DNA of 64,000 nt from Saccharopolyspora indica (lineage in GTDB: Bacteria > Actinomycetota > Actinomycetes > Mycobacteriales > Pseudonocardiaceae): NCBI RefSeq assembly GCF_027853965.1, contig NZ_JAQGLB010000003.1:186001-250000 (forward strand). Reading direction: 5' to 3'. Positions 41,945 through 51,448 of this stretch are shown here, piece after piece. A model generated the notes under the pieces. That model was not told the origin of the DNA. It saw only the letters and a list, made by a program, of their open reading frames with translations, and did no database searches. The translations under genes and the position numbers were made by a program. Every line of letters begins with the position of its first letter. The stretch's first letter is position 1.

Positions 41945-42717
41945 GATCCTCCCCCGCCCGCGTTGCGCCGCAGCGCCGTGTCCACCTTCTCGCGCAACTC
42001 CGGGTCGAGGTCGAGCCGCTGCTGGAGGCGCATCAGGACGTCCTGCGCCCCGGCCACGTCGCCGAACCCGTCGAGCAGGATGTTCGCCTTGAACCACGCC
42101 GCCCACGGGTCTCCGGGATCGATGGCGAGCGCGCGGTCCACGTACTCGGCGGCCGCGGCGGGTTCGCCGATCTGGAACAGCAGCCACCCCGACCACGCCC
42201 GCACCTCGGGGTTCTCGGGCTGCTGCTTGAGAGCCTCGCCCAAGTGCTCCGACGCCTTGTCGTGCTCGCCGACGGCCAGGTACCGCTTGGCGAGGGCCAG
42301 TCGCATGCCGACCACGTCCGGGTTCTGCGCGATCACGGCTTCCATCTCCTCATCGGTGACCGTGGAGAGATCGCGCGGCGGCGCGCTCGGCGGCGGGGCG
42401 ACGGCCTCGTTGCCGGTGACGAACCCGTTCTCCGGTCGAGCACCGACGAAGTTCGGCAGGACCAGGACCGCGGCGGTGACGGCCACGACGGCGGCGAGCG
42501 CGTACAGCGCGGGCACCGTGCGAGATCTCCTGACCGGACGCGCCTTTTCGGGCCGCGGCGATTCGAGGGCGTTGAGCGCAGCAGCTGCTCGCCGCTCGTA
42601 ATCCGCGCGCAACCGTTCGCCGACCTGGCGGGGTATCTCCCCCTCCTCGACCTGCCGCTCCAGGTCGATGAGGTCCGCCAGGGCTTCGTCCCTGCGCTGC
42701 TCGAGTTCGGAGCTCAT
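41941..42717 (-). CDS. ccmI: CcmI/CycH-like TPR protein
   Basis: 258 residues. A cytoplasmic N-terminus (about 1-65) leads into one membrane helix (69-90), and three or so TPR-like repeats follow outside (DVVGMRLALAKRYLAVGEHDKASEHLGEAL). CcmI holds the apocytochrome C-terminus for the CcmFH ligase. It overlaps both neighbours by 4 bp. Confidence 0.85.
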   Translation of the reverse strand: MSSELEQRRDEALADLIDLERQVEEGEIPRQVGERLRADYERRAAAALNALESPRPEKARPVRRSRTVPALYALAAVVAVTAAVLVLPNFVGARPENGFVTGNEAVAPPPSAPPRDLSTVTDEEMEAVIAQNPDVVGMRLALAKRYLAVGEHDKASEHLGEALKQQPENPEVRAWSGWLLFQIGEPAAAAEYVDRALAIDPGDPWAAWFKANILLDGFGDVAGAQDVLMRLQQRLDLDPELREKVDTALRRNAGGGGS

Positions 42718-43187
42718 CGCGTCTCCTCCCCCACCCGCACGCGTCGCAGCTCGGCCTGCACGCGCGCTCGGTCGTCATCGGTCAGTTCGACCCGGGTTCC
42801 ACCTCTCGATCGCGGCCTCAGCAGCACGATCAGCGCACCTGCCAGGCCAACGGCTCCGGGAACCAGCCAGAGCGCGACCGTGCTCCCGGCCACCGGCGGG
42901 TCGAGGACCACCCAGTCGCCGTAGCGGGCCCGGAAGTAGTCCACGATCTCCTCGTCGCTGCGCCCCGCGGCGACCTGCTCGCGGACGGACCGGCGCATCG
43001 CCTCCGCGGTGTCCGACATGGACTCGGCGACCGACACGCTCTGGCACACCGGGCAGCGGAGACCCCGCTCCAGCTCGTACGCCCGGTCGACCGGAGCCGG
43101 CGGACCGGTGACCAGCACGACTCCGGTGAAGGCCAGCAGTCCCAGGATGAGCGCGGCCAGCGCCGCCTGCGAAATGCGATGGCGCAC
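42714..43187 (-). CDS. ccmH: Cytochrome c-type biogenesis protein CcmH
   Basis: 157 residues with the diagnostic LRCPVCQ motif (Cys45, Cys48) between an N-terminal helix and a C-terminal membrane helix. The GTG at 43187 follows GGGAG. It reduces the apocytochrome CXXCH cysteines together with CcmG. Confidence 0.9.
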   Translation of the reverse strand: MRHRISQAALAALILGLLAFTGVVLVTGPPAPVDRAYELERGLRCPVCQSVSVAESMSDTAEAMRRSVREQVAAGRSDEEIVDYFRARYGDWVVLDPPVAGSTVALWLVPGAVGLAGALIVLLRPRSRGGTRVELTDDDRARVQAELRRVRVGEETR

Positions 43188-43192
43188 CGCGC

Positions 43193-45142
43193 TCAACTCC
43201 CGCCCGGCGTCGAGCGGACGCGCCGACGCCCGCTCAGCGCCCAGAAACCGCCTGCCGCGATCAGCGCACCGGCGACCCACATCCACACCATGAGCGGGTA
43301 GCGGTAGAGGTTGATCGTCACCCGGTCCGGGTCGAACTGCGCCAGCGCGACGTAGACGTCCTGCCGGGGCGTCGACCACACCGACGGGGCCGCCACCGAC
43401 TGCGGCTGGCCGCGGAAGGAGCTCATCCGGGGAGTGGCCACCTCCCGCACGGTTCCCCCTTCGCTGAGCCGGATGTCGGCCTCCGTCACGGCGCGCCCCG
43501 AGGTCTGGAAGTCCCGGACTCCGAGGAAGGTGACCTGGTAACCGGCGAACTCGGCGGACTGACCGCGTTCCAGCGTCACCGTCGCCCGCTCGGCCATCGC
43601 TCCGGAGACCGCGATGACCACGGCCAGCAACGCCACCCCGAGGTGCGAGAGCTGCCCGCCCCAGTAGCCGCGCTGACCGCGCAACACCCGCAGCACGCCC
43701 GACGGCCGCAGGTTCGGCGCCGAGGTCACCAGTTGCCGCACCGACGCGGCGACCATCGCGATGGCGATCGCGCTGACCGCGACCACGCTCGCCGCCCGCA
43801 CCCCGGTCAGCACCAGCACCGCTGCCCCGGCGCTGGCCAGCAGCAGCGGCACGCGCAGGCGTCGCCACATGACCTGGCGGGTGGCCGCGCGGTACGGGGT
43901 GAACGGTCCGACGCCCATCGCCAGCAGCAGACCGAACGACAGCGGCACCGCCATCCGGTCGAAGAACGGGCGGCCGACCGAGACCTGGTCACCGCTGATC
44001 GCCTCGACCAGGATCGGGTACACCGTGCCGGTCAGCACCACGAACGCGAACAGGCTCAGCAGCAGGTTGTTGACCAGGAACACGCCCTCCCGGCTGGCCA
44101 GCGACTCCGGGCGCGACCCGGAGGCCAGCTTCTCCCCGCGAAAGGCGAACAGCGCGAACCCGCCACCGAGGACGACGGCGAAGAACGCCAGCAGCACCGG
44201 GCCGATCTCCGACTCGGAGAAGGAGTGCACCGACGCGACGACCCCGGAGCGGGTCAGGAACGTGCCGAGGATGGTCAGCGCGAAGGTGGCCAGCACGAGC
44301 ACGAAGTTCCACGCCTGGAGCATCCCCCGCTTGGTCTGCACGACCGCGGAGTGCAGGAAGGCGGTGGCCACCAGCCACGGGATCAGCGCCGCGTTCTCCA
44401 CCGGATCCCACGCCCAGTAGCCGCCCCAGCCGAGCACCTCGTAGGACCACCACGCCCCGATGACCAGGCCCAGCGTCAGGAAGCTCCAGGCGACGAGGTT
44501 GGTGCGGCGGGTGCGCCGCAACCACTCCACCCCGCCGCCGCGCAGCAGCAGCGCGGAGATCGCGAAGGCGAACGGGACCGTGAAGCCCACGTAGCCGAGG
44601 TAGAGGGCAGGCGGGTGGAGGGCGACCAGGATGTGGTCCTGCAACAGCGGGTTCGGTCCCGGACCGTCGGCAGGCGGGTCCGGCAGGATCTGGAACGGGT
44701 TGGCCACCGTCGTCACCAAGCCGAAGAAGAACGCGGCGACGAGTCCCATCACGGCCAGCGCCCCGGTGCCCAGTCGGTCGGAGGTGTCGCGCACGCCCCG
44801 GAGCACGACCGCGGTGTACCCGGCCAGGATCAAGGTCCACAGCACGAGGCTGCCGCCCAGCGCCGACCAGGCGGTGGTGATGGTGAACAGCAGCGGCGTC
44901 GCCCGGGAGTGCGTCTCGGCCACGTAGGACATCGAGAAGTCGTCCGTCAGCAGGGCCGCTTCCAGCGCACCCATGGACAGCACCGCGCCACCGACCATGC
45001 ACCAGACCTGGAAGGCCAGCTGACCGCGGCGGACGGCGTCCGGTCGGCGTTGGGCGCGAAAGCCCTGCAGCGCCAGGGCGAGCGAGGCGGCCAGGCCGAG
45101 GAACGCGCCCACCCATCCGGCCGCCGGGAGGACCGCGTTCAC
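43193..45142 (-). CDS. ccmF: Heme lyase CcmF
   Basis: 649 residues, multi-spanning, with the WWD heme-handling segment WGGYWAWDPVENAALIPWL. It should join heme from CcmE to apocytochrome c, with CcmH and CcmI. The GTG start overlaps the CcmE stop (GTGA). Confidence 0.92.
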   Translation of the reverse strand: MNAVLPAAGWVGAFLGLAASLALALQGFRAQRRPDAVRRGQLAFQVWCMVGGAVLSMGALEAALLTDDFSMSYVAETHSRATPLLFTITTAWSALGGSLVLWTLILAGYTAVVLRGVRDTSDRLGTGALAVMGLVAAFFFGLVTTVANPFQILPDPPADGPGPNPLLQDHILVALHPPALYLGYVGFTVPFAFAISALLLRGGGVEWLRRTRRTNLVAWSFLTLGLVIGAWWSYEVLGWGGYWAWDPVENAALIPWLVATAFLHSAVVQTKRGMLQAWNFVLVLATFALTILGTFLTRSGVVASVHSFSESEIGPVLLAFFAVVLGGGFALFAFRGEKLASGSRPESLASREGVFLVNNLLLSLFAFVVLTGTVYPILVEAISGDQVSVGRPFFDRMAVPLSFGLLLAMGVGPFTPYRAATRQVMWRRLRVPLLLASAGAAVLVLTGVRAASVVAVSAIAIAMVAASVRQLVTSAPNLRPSGVLRVLRGQRGYWGGQLSHLGVALLAVVIAVSGAMAERATVTLERGQSAEFAGYQVTFLGVRDFQTSGRAVTEADIRLSEGGTVREVATPRMSSFRGQPQSVAAPSVWSTPRQDVYVALAQFDPDRVTINLYRYPLMVWMWVAGALIAAGGFWALSGRRRVRSTPGGS

Positions 45143-45558
45143 TCCGCACCACTCCGCTCGTCCTCAGGTGGCGCGTAGTTCTCGTCGTGCTTGACGATCA
45201 TGTGGTCCGAGGCGAACTCCTCGCCCTGCCACCGGCCTTCGAGCACGACCCCGATGCCGGGGCGGAACAGCTGCGCGGGGCTGCCGCGGTGGGACACGCG
45301 CACCGCGTCCGGGCCGGGTTCGGCGCCGGAGTCCACGATGAACTCGATACCCCGGTCGGTGCGCACCACGCTGCCGTCGCGCACCAGGCCGCCGATCTGG
45401 AATCGCTTCCCGTCGGCGAAATCCGCCTTCTGCGCCAGCGCTTCCGCCGGGGTCAGGTAGTAGACCAGGTTCTGGTTGAGATTGCCGAAGGTGAGCAGGC
45501 CGACCAGCACGACCAGCAGGCCGGTCAGCGAGACCACGAGCAGCCGAAATCGCTTCAC
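45139..45558 (-). CDS. ccmE: Heme chaperone CcmE
   Basis: 139 residues: one N-terminal anchor (about 5-24) and an OB-fold domain. The heme-binding motif is VKHDENY, giving His124 as the covalent heme site and Tyr128 as ligand. This is the proteobacterial His type, not the CxxxY variant. GTG 45558 overlaps the CcmD-like stop. Confidence 0.9.
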   Translation of the reverse strand: MKRFRLLVVSLTGLLVVLVGLLTFGNLNQNLVYYLTPAEALAQKADFADGKRFQIGGLVRDGSVVRTDRGIEFIVDSGAEPGPDAVRVSHRGSPAQLFRPGIGVVLEGRWQGEEFASDHMIVKHDENYAPPEDERSGAE

Positions 45559-45677
45559 GAGAGCTCCCGATCCTTGCGCCGCAGGACGCGCCACCGCCGG
45601 TGCAGCGACGCGAAGTACATCGCGAGCGCCCCGTAGGCGATGCCGAAGCCCAGCGCCACCCACATCCACTCAGACAT
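45555..45677 (-). CDS. ccmD: CcmD-like small membrane protein
   Basis: 40 residues starting [17 protein letters not shown], with one membrane helix and then a basic tail (LHRRWRVLRRKDREL). CcmD in other bacteria has this size and layout and links CcmABC to CcmE. It sits exactly between ccmC and ccmE and overlaps both, so it is well supported despite its length. Confidence 0.85.
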   Translation of the reverse strand: MSEWMWVALGFGIAYGALAMYFASLHRRWRVLRRKDRELS

Positions 45678-46401
45678 CGGTGCGGACTCCTTCCGTGCGA
45701 GGTGCGGCGATCGCCGCACCGGCCAGCGCCCGCTCCGCGGTGCGCATCCGCTCCTCCACCGCGTCCTCCAGCGCGGCGATCCGCATCCGGGCGCGCAGCG
45801 CCACCGCGAACAGCGAGGTGAAGGCCAGCACGCTGAGCAGCAGTGCGGCGAGCATCGTGTGCTCGATGCTGGGTTCGCCGGGCTTGAGCACCGTCGGTGG
45901 CTGGTGCAGCGTCCGCCACCAGACCACCGACATGTGCACGACCGGGACCTGCACGAAGGCGACGATGCCGAACACCGCCGACCGCCGGGCCCGGGCGAGG
46001 GGATCCGCGGTCGCCCGGCGCAGCGCGAGGTAGCCGAGGTAGACGAAGAACATCACCGCCGTGGTGACCAGCCTCGGGTCCCACGTCCACCACACGCCCC
46101 ACACCGGTTTGCCCCAGACCGAACCGAGGACCAGTGCCAGCCCGGTGAAGAACACACCGCCTTCCGCGCTGGACGCCGCCAGCCGGTCGTAGCGCGGCTC
46201 CTTCCGCCACAACCACAGCACGCTGCCGACGAGCGTGAGGGCGAAGCTCAGGTAGGCGACCCACGCCGCGGGGACGTGGACGTACATGAGGCGTTGCAAG
46301 TCGCCCTGCAGCCGGTCGGCGGGGGCCAGGAACGCCGCGACGAGCGCGACGACCAGCACACCTCCGGCGACTGCGGGCAGCACGCGTCCGAACGGCTTCA
46401 T
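45670..46401 (-). CDS. ccmC: Heme export/handling protein CcmC
   Basis: 243 residues, six membrane helices, with the WWD motif [12 protein letters not shown]. It loads heme onto CcmE. A C-terminal extension of about 45 residues ([17 protein letters not shown]) is longer than in E. coli. The ATG overlaps the CcmB stop (ATGA). Confidence 0.9.
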   Translation of the reverse strand: MKPFGRVLPAVAGGVLVVALVAAFLAPADRLQGDLQRLMYVHVPAAWVAYLSFALTLVGSVLWLWRKEPRYDRLAASSAEGGVFFTGLALVLGSVWGKPVWGVWWTWDPRLVTTAVMFFVYLGYLALRRATADPLARARRSAVFGIVAFVQVPVVHMSVVWWRTLHQPPTVLKPGEPSIEHTMLAALLLSVLAFTSLFAVALRARMRIAALEDAVEERMRTAERALAGAAIAAPRTEGVRTDV

Positions 46402-47069
46402 GCCGTTTCCTCCTGGTGATGAGCGGTCAGCACGAGAAGCAGGAGCGCCGCGACGTCGACGACCGCGATCAGCAGCAGCCACGGCCACGGCGCGCGCCCG
46501 AGCCCGGCCGCCCGGGTGCTCTGCACCGCTGCCAGCAGCAGCGGTACCGCGATCGGGACGACCATCAGCGGGCCGATCGTCGACCGGCCCGTCAAACCCC
46601 GGGCGAGTGAGTTGGCGATGGTCCCGAGCAGCGCGAGACCACCTGCGGTCAGCGGGAGGGCGAGCAGCAGCCACGGCCACCCGGTCAGGTCCGGGTCGTA
46701 GAGCGCGATGCTCACCGGGAGCAGCAGCAGTTCGAAGAGCAGCACCAGCACGAAGTTCGCCAGCGCCCGCCCCATCTGCAGCACCGCGGGCTCGACGCCC
46801 AGCAGCCGGAGCACCGCGTGCTGCTCGGGCGCCTCGACCGCCGTGTCACGAACCGCGACCAGGACGCCGAACAGCAGCACGACCACCCAGTACATCCCCG
46901 GGCCGAGCTGCCGCAGCAAGGCCGTGCTCGCGTCGACGGCCATCGGGATCAGCAGCAGCGCGACCGCGCCGAACGGAGCGATCACGAGTCCGACCTCACG
47001 CGCCCGGAGTTCCAGTCGGAGGTCCTTGAGCGCGAGCTCGGCGCACTGGCGGACCGCGTTCGGCTTCAC
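46398..47069 (-). CDS. ccmB: Heme-exporter ABC permease CcmB
   Basis: 223 residues with six membrane helices and the CcmB pattern LKDLRLELRAREVGLVIAPFGAVALLLIP. GTG 47069 overlaps the CcmA stop as GTGA, matching the coupling used through the operon; a GTG two codons earlier is possible. Confidence 0.85.
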   Translation of the reverse strand: MKPNAVRQCAELALKDLRLELRAREVGLVIAPFGAVALLLIPMAVDASTALLRQLGPGMYWVVVLLFGVLVAVRDTAVEAPEQHAVLRLLGVEPAVLQMGRALANFVLVLLFELLLLPVSIALYDPDLTGWPWLLLALPLTAGGLALLGTIANSLARGLTGRSTIGPLMVVPIAVPLLLAAVQSTRAAGLGRAPWPWLLLIAVVDVAALLLLVLTAHHQEETA

Positions 47070-47743
47070 GCGCACCGCTCCGGAACCGCCGCGCCGCGGA
47101 CGATTTCGACGACCCGGTCAGTCTCGGCGGTCAGGCGCTGCTGATCGTGCGAGACGACCATGCTCGCACCGCCGCGCCGCCGGACGCCGTCGATCAGTCC
47201 CGCCACCAGCCCGACGGATGCGGCGTCCAGTCCGGAGTGGACCTCGTCGAGCAGGAGCAGCTCCGGTTCGGACAGCAGGACCCGTGCCAGGTCCGCCCGG
47301 CGGAGCATGCCCTGCGAACACCGACTCGCGGTCCGGTCCGCGACTCCTGCCAGACCGACCGCGTCGAGCGCGTCGTCGGCAGCGCGGTCCGGACGTCCGG
47401 TCAGGTGCGCGAGGAAGCGCAGGTTCTCGCGCAACGTCAGGTTCTGGTAGAGCGCGGCCGCGTGCCCGACCAGCGCGATCCTCGGCCGGACGTCGTGGAT
47501 CGCGCTGTCACCGAACGACTTCCCCAGCACCGAGCCGGTTCCGGTGCGGACCGGGCGCAGCGTGGCGACGACGGAGAGCAGGGTGCTCTTGCCCGAACCG
47601 TTGGCACCCCGCACGCCCAAGGTCTCGCCCCGCCGCACGGTCAGATCGAGGTCGCGCAGCACCGGGGCGCCCTCGACGTCGACCGAAACACCCGACAGCT
47701 CGACGACGGCGTCCACCGGTCTCGCGCTTGGGGCGGAAGCCAT
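47066..47743 (-). CDS. ccmA: Heme-exporter ABC ATPase CcmA
   Basis: 225 residues. Walker A is GANGSGKST, the signature CSQGMLRR and Walker [13 protein letters not shown]. CcmA uses ATP to release holo-CcmE from CcmC. The start at 47743 has a near-perfect AGGAGGTGG. It opens the operon, and a BlaI-type dyad lies 33 bp upstream. Confidence 0.88.
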   Translation of the reverse strand: MASAPSARPVDAVVELSGVSVDVEGAPVLRDLDLTVRRGETLGVRGANGSGKSTLLSVVATLRPVRTGTGSVLGKSFGDSAIHDVRPRIALVGHAAALYQNLTLRENLRFLAHLTGRPDRAADDALDAVGLAGVADRTASRCSQGMLRRADLARVLLSEPELLLLDEVHSGLDAASVGLVAGLIDGVRRRGGASMVVSHDQQRLTAETDRVVEIVRGAAVPERCA

Positions 47744-47775
47744 GCGTGCCACCTCCTGAACACCAGAACCAGTAG

Positions 47776-47792
47776 TACTAAGCTACATAGTA
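47776..47792. promoter_or_regulatory. BlaI-type dyad between ccmA and ccdA
   Basis: TACTA-N7-TAGTA, perfect, with an overlapping TAGTACTA (47773-47780). It can control both the ccm operon and the divergent ccdA gene. Confidence 0.7.
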
Positions 47793-47864
47793 GATGCTCT
47801 GGACGGGCGAACCTCGCGGGGGATCCGACGAGGCCGACGCACACCACTGGACGAGGACGAGCGC

Positions 47865-48581
47865 GTGGAACTGTTCGCATTGCTGTCGCTGGCGATCGTC
47901 GCCGGCGTGGTCTCCTTCAGCTCGCCGTGCACCTTGCCCCTGCTGCCCGGCTACGTCTCGTACGTCGCAGGCCTGTCCGGGGACCGCCCGTCGCGCCGGA
48001 AGACCGTCCTCGGCGCGCTGCTGTTCACCGCCGGGTTCTCCGCCGTGTTCACCGCACTCGGCGTGACCTCGTCAGCGCTCGGCTTCCTCCTGGCGCGCAA
48101 CCAGAGGCTCCTCGAGGTGATCGGCGGCGCGCTGATCATCGTCATGGCGCTGACGATGCTCGGCGTCCTGCGGATCGGCCTGCTGCAGCGCCAGCTCCGG
48201 GCCGACCTCACCCGCTTCGGACGCGGACCCGCCGCAGCGCTGCCGCTGGGTGCGGCCTTCGCGTTCGGCTGGACGCCGTGCGTCGGTCCCGTGCTCGCCT
48301 CGATCCTGACCGTGGCGGCCAGCACTTCCACCGCGGCCGAGGGAGCCGTGCTGCTACTCGCCTACTCCGCCGGTCTCGGCCTGCCCTTCGTCCTGCTCGC
48401 GATCGGGATCGCCCGCGGCCGGGTCGAGCTCGGATGGTTGCGGCGCAACGCGCGCCGCATCGAGCTCTTCGGCGGATTGCTGCTCGCCGCAATGGGAATC
48501 GCGATGCTGACCGGCGGGTGGACCGCCTTGATGAGCGGAGTGCTCGGCTTCTACGCCCGCCTCGGCTGGCCGCCGATCTGA
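47865..48581 (+). CDS. ccdA: CcdA/DsbD-like thiol transporter
   Basis: 238 residues, six membrane helices, with the two redox cysteines Cys22 (SPCTLPLLPGY) and Cys139 (GWTPCVGPV). It carries electrons from cytoplasmic thioredoxin to CcmG/CcmH or the TlpA-like protein outside. It diverges from the ccm operon across the shared BlaI-type site. The GTG start follows GAGGACGAGC. Confidence 0.9.
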   Translation: MELFALLSLAIVAGVVSFSSPCTLPLLPGYVSYVAGLSGDRPSRRKTVLGALLFTAGFSAVFTALGVTSSALGFLLARNQRLLEVIGGALIIVMALTMLGVLRIGLLQRQLRADLTRFGRGPAAALPLGAAFAFGWTPCVGPVLASILTVAASTSTAAEGAVLLLAYSAGLGLPFVLLAIGIARGRVELGWLRRNARRIELFGGLLLAAMGIAMLTGGWTALMSGVLGFYARLGWPPI

Positions 48582-48585
48582 GCCG

Positions 48586-48620
48586 CCGGCGGCTCCCGAA
48601 CGACACCCGGGAGCCGCTGG
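48586..48620. terminator. Hairpin between ccdA and the oxidase gene
   Basis: CCGGCGGCTCCCG (48586-48598) pairs with CGGGAGCCGCTGG (48608-48620) with one mismatch. It lies between convergent stops. Confidence 0.6.
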
Positions 48621-48630
48621 CACCGGAACC

Positions 48631-50175
48631 TCAGGCCACGTAGGACAGCGAGCTCATCATCCCGGCTTCGCCGTGGTAGATGTTGTGGCAGTGCAGCATC
48701 CACTGGCCGGGGTTGTCGGCCTCGAAGTCCACGTCGAGGGTCTGCATCGGCAGCACGATCGTGGTGTCCTTGCGCGCACCGGCAGCTCGTCCGCGAACGA
48801 GCTGGAAGGTGTGGCCGTGCAAGTGCATCGGGTGGAACATCATCGTCTTGTTGACGAAGCGGAGCCGCACCCGCTCGCCCCGCTGGACCGGCAGCGGCTG
48901 GTGCTCGGCGTAGGTCTTGCCGTTGATCGTCCACAGGTAGGGCTCGGACATGTCCATGCCCAGCTCGACCACGTGCGTGCGGTCCGGCTGCTCGGGCGCG
49001 AACCGGACCGGCTCGGCGGCCACCAGCTCCAGGGCCTGGAGCAGCCTGCCGTCCAGCTCGCGAGGCCGGACGTCGGCGGAGGGCACCGCGCCCGAGCCGG
49101 TCCGGACCAGCGCCATCGCCCGGCCCTCCTTGCCCTCGGCGTCGGCGACCAGCGGGAACACCCCGTCGCCGAGGGTGACCACGACGTCGTACCGCTCCCC
49201 CATGCTGATCAGCAGCGAGTCGGTCTCGACCGGTTCCACCGGGAAGCCGTCGGTGTGGGTCACGGTCATCCGGTGCCCACCGAGAGCCACCCGGAACGCC
49301 GTGTCACCACCGGCGTTGATGATCCGCAGGCGCAGCCGCTGCCCGGGTTTGGCGCTGACGGTCACCGGCGCGGCCGGGATGCGCCCGTTGATCAGGTAGT
49401 GCGGGTACTGCACGTCGCCGGTGTCCTTGCCCAGCGGCCCCGAGGCGGACTGCCCCATGCCCGGCATGGAGCCGTGGTCCATGCCCGACATTCCGTCCAT
49501 CCCGCCGTGGTCCATCGGCATGCCCTCGCGGCGCAGCTGCTCGAGCTTGGCGTCCGGGTCACCGGCCACTCCGTCCAGCCAGTCGTCGAGCACGATGACC
49601 GCCTCGGCGTCGTAGCGGCCGGGCTCGTCCGGATCCTCGACGATCAGCGGCGCGTACAGGCCGCGGTCCAGCTGCGTGCCGACGTGCGGGTGGAAGAAGT
49701 ACGTTCCCGCGTGCGGCACCGCGAAGTCGTAGGTGTGCGTCAGCCCCGGCCGGACCGGGTCCTGGGTCAGCCCCGGGACGCCGTCCATGTCGTTGCGCAT
49801 CGCGATCCCGTGCCAGTGGACGGAGGTGTCCTGCTCGAGCTCGTTGCTCAACCGCGCCCGCAGGACCTCGCCGCGGCGCACCCGGATCTCCGGGCCGGGC
49901 ACCCGGTCGCCGAAGGACCAGGTCCGCACCTGCACGCCGCCGAGGTCCACCGTTGCGGGCTTGGCGCGCAGACCGACGTCGACCACTCGCGGGTTCCCCG
50001 CCCGCCGCGTCCGCTCCAGGTCTCCCACCAGCGGCGAGGTCGGCCCCACGGCCGAGAGCGGCGCCGCCTGGCTGGAGCACGCCTGCGCGACACCGATCGC
50101 CGCCAGCGAAGCACCCAGCCCGAGGAACCCCCGCCTGCTCATCCCCGGCCGGTTCCCGAAAGCCGCAGACCCCAT
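48631..50175 (-). CDS. Tat-exported Met-rich multicopper oxidase
   Basis: 514 residues. The N-terminus has a twin-arginine signal (SRRGFLGLGASLAAIGVAQACSS) that may end in a lipobox. All four copper motifs are present: HWHG, HPHVG, HPMHLHGH and HCHNIYHGEAGMM. A Met/His-rich insert (residues ~235-260, MDHGG/MDHGS) resembles the copper-binding segment of CueO. It probably oxidises Cu(I) or phenols outside the cell. ATG 50175 has AGAGGACGG before it. Two BlaI-type dyads lie upstream. Confidence 0.9.
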   Translation of the reverse strand: MGSAAFGNRPGMSRRGFLGLGASLAAIGVAQACSSQAAPLSAVGPTSPLVGDLERTRRAGNPRVVDVGLRAKPATVDLGGVQVRTWSFGDRVPGPEIRVRRGEVLRARLSNELEQDTSVHWHGIAMRNDMDGVPGLTQDPVRPGLTHTYDFAVPHAGTYFFHPHVGTQLDRGLYAPLIVEDPDEPGRYDAEAVIVLDDWLDGVAGDPDAKLEQLRREGMPMDHGGMDGMSGMDHGSMPGMGQSASGPLGKDTGDVQYPHYLINGRIPAAPVTVSAKPGQRLRLRIINAGGDTAFRVALGGHRMTVTHTDGFPVEPVETDSLLISMGERYDVVVTLGDGVFPLVADAEGKEGRAMALVRTGSGAVPSADVRPRELDGRLLQALELVAAEPVRFAPEQPDRTHVVELGMDMSEPYLWTINGKTYAEHQPLPVQRGERVRLRFVNKTMMFHPMHLHGHTFQLVRGRAAGARKDTTIVLPMQTLDVDFEADNPGQWMLHCHNIYHGEAGMMSSLSYVA

Positions 50176-50202
50176 GTGCAACCGTCCTCTCCAGAGTCTT
50201 AG

Positions 50203-50219
50203 TACTAAGCTCGATAGTA
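50203..50219. promoter_or_regulatory. BlaI-type dyad before the oxidase gene
   Basis: TACTA-N7-TAGTA, perfect, overlapping TTAGTACTAA (50199-50208). It is 28 bp before the start codon. Confidence 0.72.
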
Positions 50220-50287
50220 CTTAAGCCCGACGGAGGACGCGCCACCCTCCGAGCCGATCAACTCCGGGAGGCACTTGAGCCATCGTC

Positions 50288-50304
50288 TACTATCCACCAT
50301 AGTT
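50288..50304. promoter_or_regulatory. BlaI-type dyad, second site before the oxidase gene
   Basis: TACTA-N7-TAGTT: one mismatch to the consensus. It lies 85 bp further upstream, between the oxidase start and the VTT-protein stop. Confidence 0.5.
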
Positions 50305-50358
50305 GAAAGGGGTGTCGGCCGCCGGGGACCCCCAGCCCTGCCGCCGACCGGGCGCGGA

Positions 50359-51120
50359 TCAGGCTTGACCTCGACTGATCCGCGCCCCTCCGCAGCCCGG
50401 CCCCCGCGAAGCGGGCACGCGGTCGCGAACGGCACGAGCCAGGACGAGACCGAGCAGCGCGCCCCCGCCCAGAACCGACGCGAGCAGCAGCGCGGTTCCA
50501 CCATCGGCCACCAGCACGCCCCCGAACACGACGTAGGAGGCGTTGGCGGGCATGGTCCCCACCGCGGTACCCGCCAGGAACGGCAGCGGCCGCACGCGGG
50601 TGACCCCGGCCGTGTAGTTCACCACCGCGAACGGCACGAACGGCACCAACCGGCAGAAGACCGTCGCGACGAAACCCCGGCGCTCCAAGAACGAGTCCAG
50701 CTGCCGGAGCCGCCCCTTGCGCAAGAGGGGCGCGAGCGGCTCACGACCGACCGCGCGTGCCACCCCGAACGCCGCCGCAGCACTCAGGACGGTTCCCGCC
50801 ACCACTACCGGGAGGGCGACGGGAAGGCTGTACACGACCCCCACCGCGGCCGCCAACGCAGGCCTCGGCACGAACAACAGGCTCAACAGGCCGAACGCGA
50901 GCACGAAGAGCAGCGGCGCCCACGGACCCGTCGCGCTGCGCCACTCGTCGAACTCGACCAGCGAGCCGTACCGCCGCACCCACAGAGCAGCCCCGAGGAA
51001 GAGCAGCCCGAGCAAGCCGATCGACGCGAAACGGATCTTCGGCGAGCGCGCTCGGCACAGCACGCCGAAGACCCAACTCCGGCGCGACTCCACCGACGAG
51101 ATCCTCGAACGCAGGCTCAC
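50359..51120 (-). CDS. TVP38/TMEM64 (VTT/DedA-like) membrane protein
   Basis: 253 residues, about six hydrophobic segments, with the VTT-domain core FVPRPALAAAVGVVYSLPVALPVVVAGTVLSAAAAFGVARAVGRE and RLVPFVPFAVVNYTAG. Relatives act as lipid scramblases or envelope proteins. A GTG start is used. A perfect BlaI-type dyad is 56 bp upstream. Confidence 0.82.
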   Translation of the reverse strand: MSLRSRISSVESRRSWVFGVLCRARSPKIRFASIGLLGLLFLGAALWVRRYGSLVEFDEWRSATGPWAPLLFVLAFGLLSLLFVPRPALAAAVGVVYSLPVALPVVVAGTVLSAAAAFGVARAVGREPLAPLLRKGRLRQLDSFLERRGFVATVFCRLVPFVPFAVVNYTAGVTRVRPLPFLAGTAVGTMPANASYVVFGGVLVADGGTALLLASVLGGGALLGLVLARAVRDRVPASRGPGCGGARISRGQA

Positions 51121-51175
51121 GTCGCACCGCCAGCCGGACGCGCCCCGTCGCTCCCGCCTCGACCTGCAAGGATCG

Positions 51176-51192
51176 TACTAATCATGTTAGTA
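51176..51192. promoter_or_regulatory. BlaI-type dyad before the VTT-protein gene
   Basis: TACTA-N7-TAGTA, perfect. Confidence 0.72.
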
Positions 51193-51281
51193 GTGTAACG
51201 GCGGTCGCCGAATCCAGCGCACCGCACCGCCTCCGCTGCGCAACCAACCCGCCACCCCAAGTAATGCCCCCAACGCCTGTT

Positions 51282-51298
51282 AACTAAACTGCCTAGTA
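51282..51298. promoter_or_regulatory. BlaI-type dyad before the small membrane protein gene
   Basis: AACTA-N7-TAGTA, one mismatch, followed by CTTA. Confidence 0.5.
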
Positions 51299-51448
51299 CT
51301 TACCTGTCTCGTAGCTCACATGACCCGGTGATTCCCCTGTTCACATCGGCGCGCACATGCATCTGCTCCCCCACCCGACCGCCCTCCGCGGCGCGAACAC
51401 CGGCATTCGCGTTCGCGAGCTCCCGGACCCGCCCCTAGTGTGGTCACC

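Larger units (their letters stand above)
51121..51448. other. 328-bp divergent intergenic region with two BlaI-type dyads
   Basis: No gene is seen. It holds the dyads at 51176-51192 and 51282-51298, each nearer to one of the two divergent genes. Confidence 0.6.
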
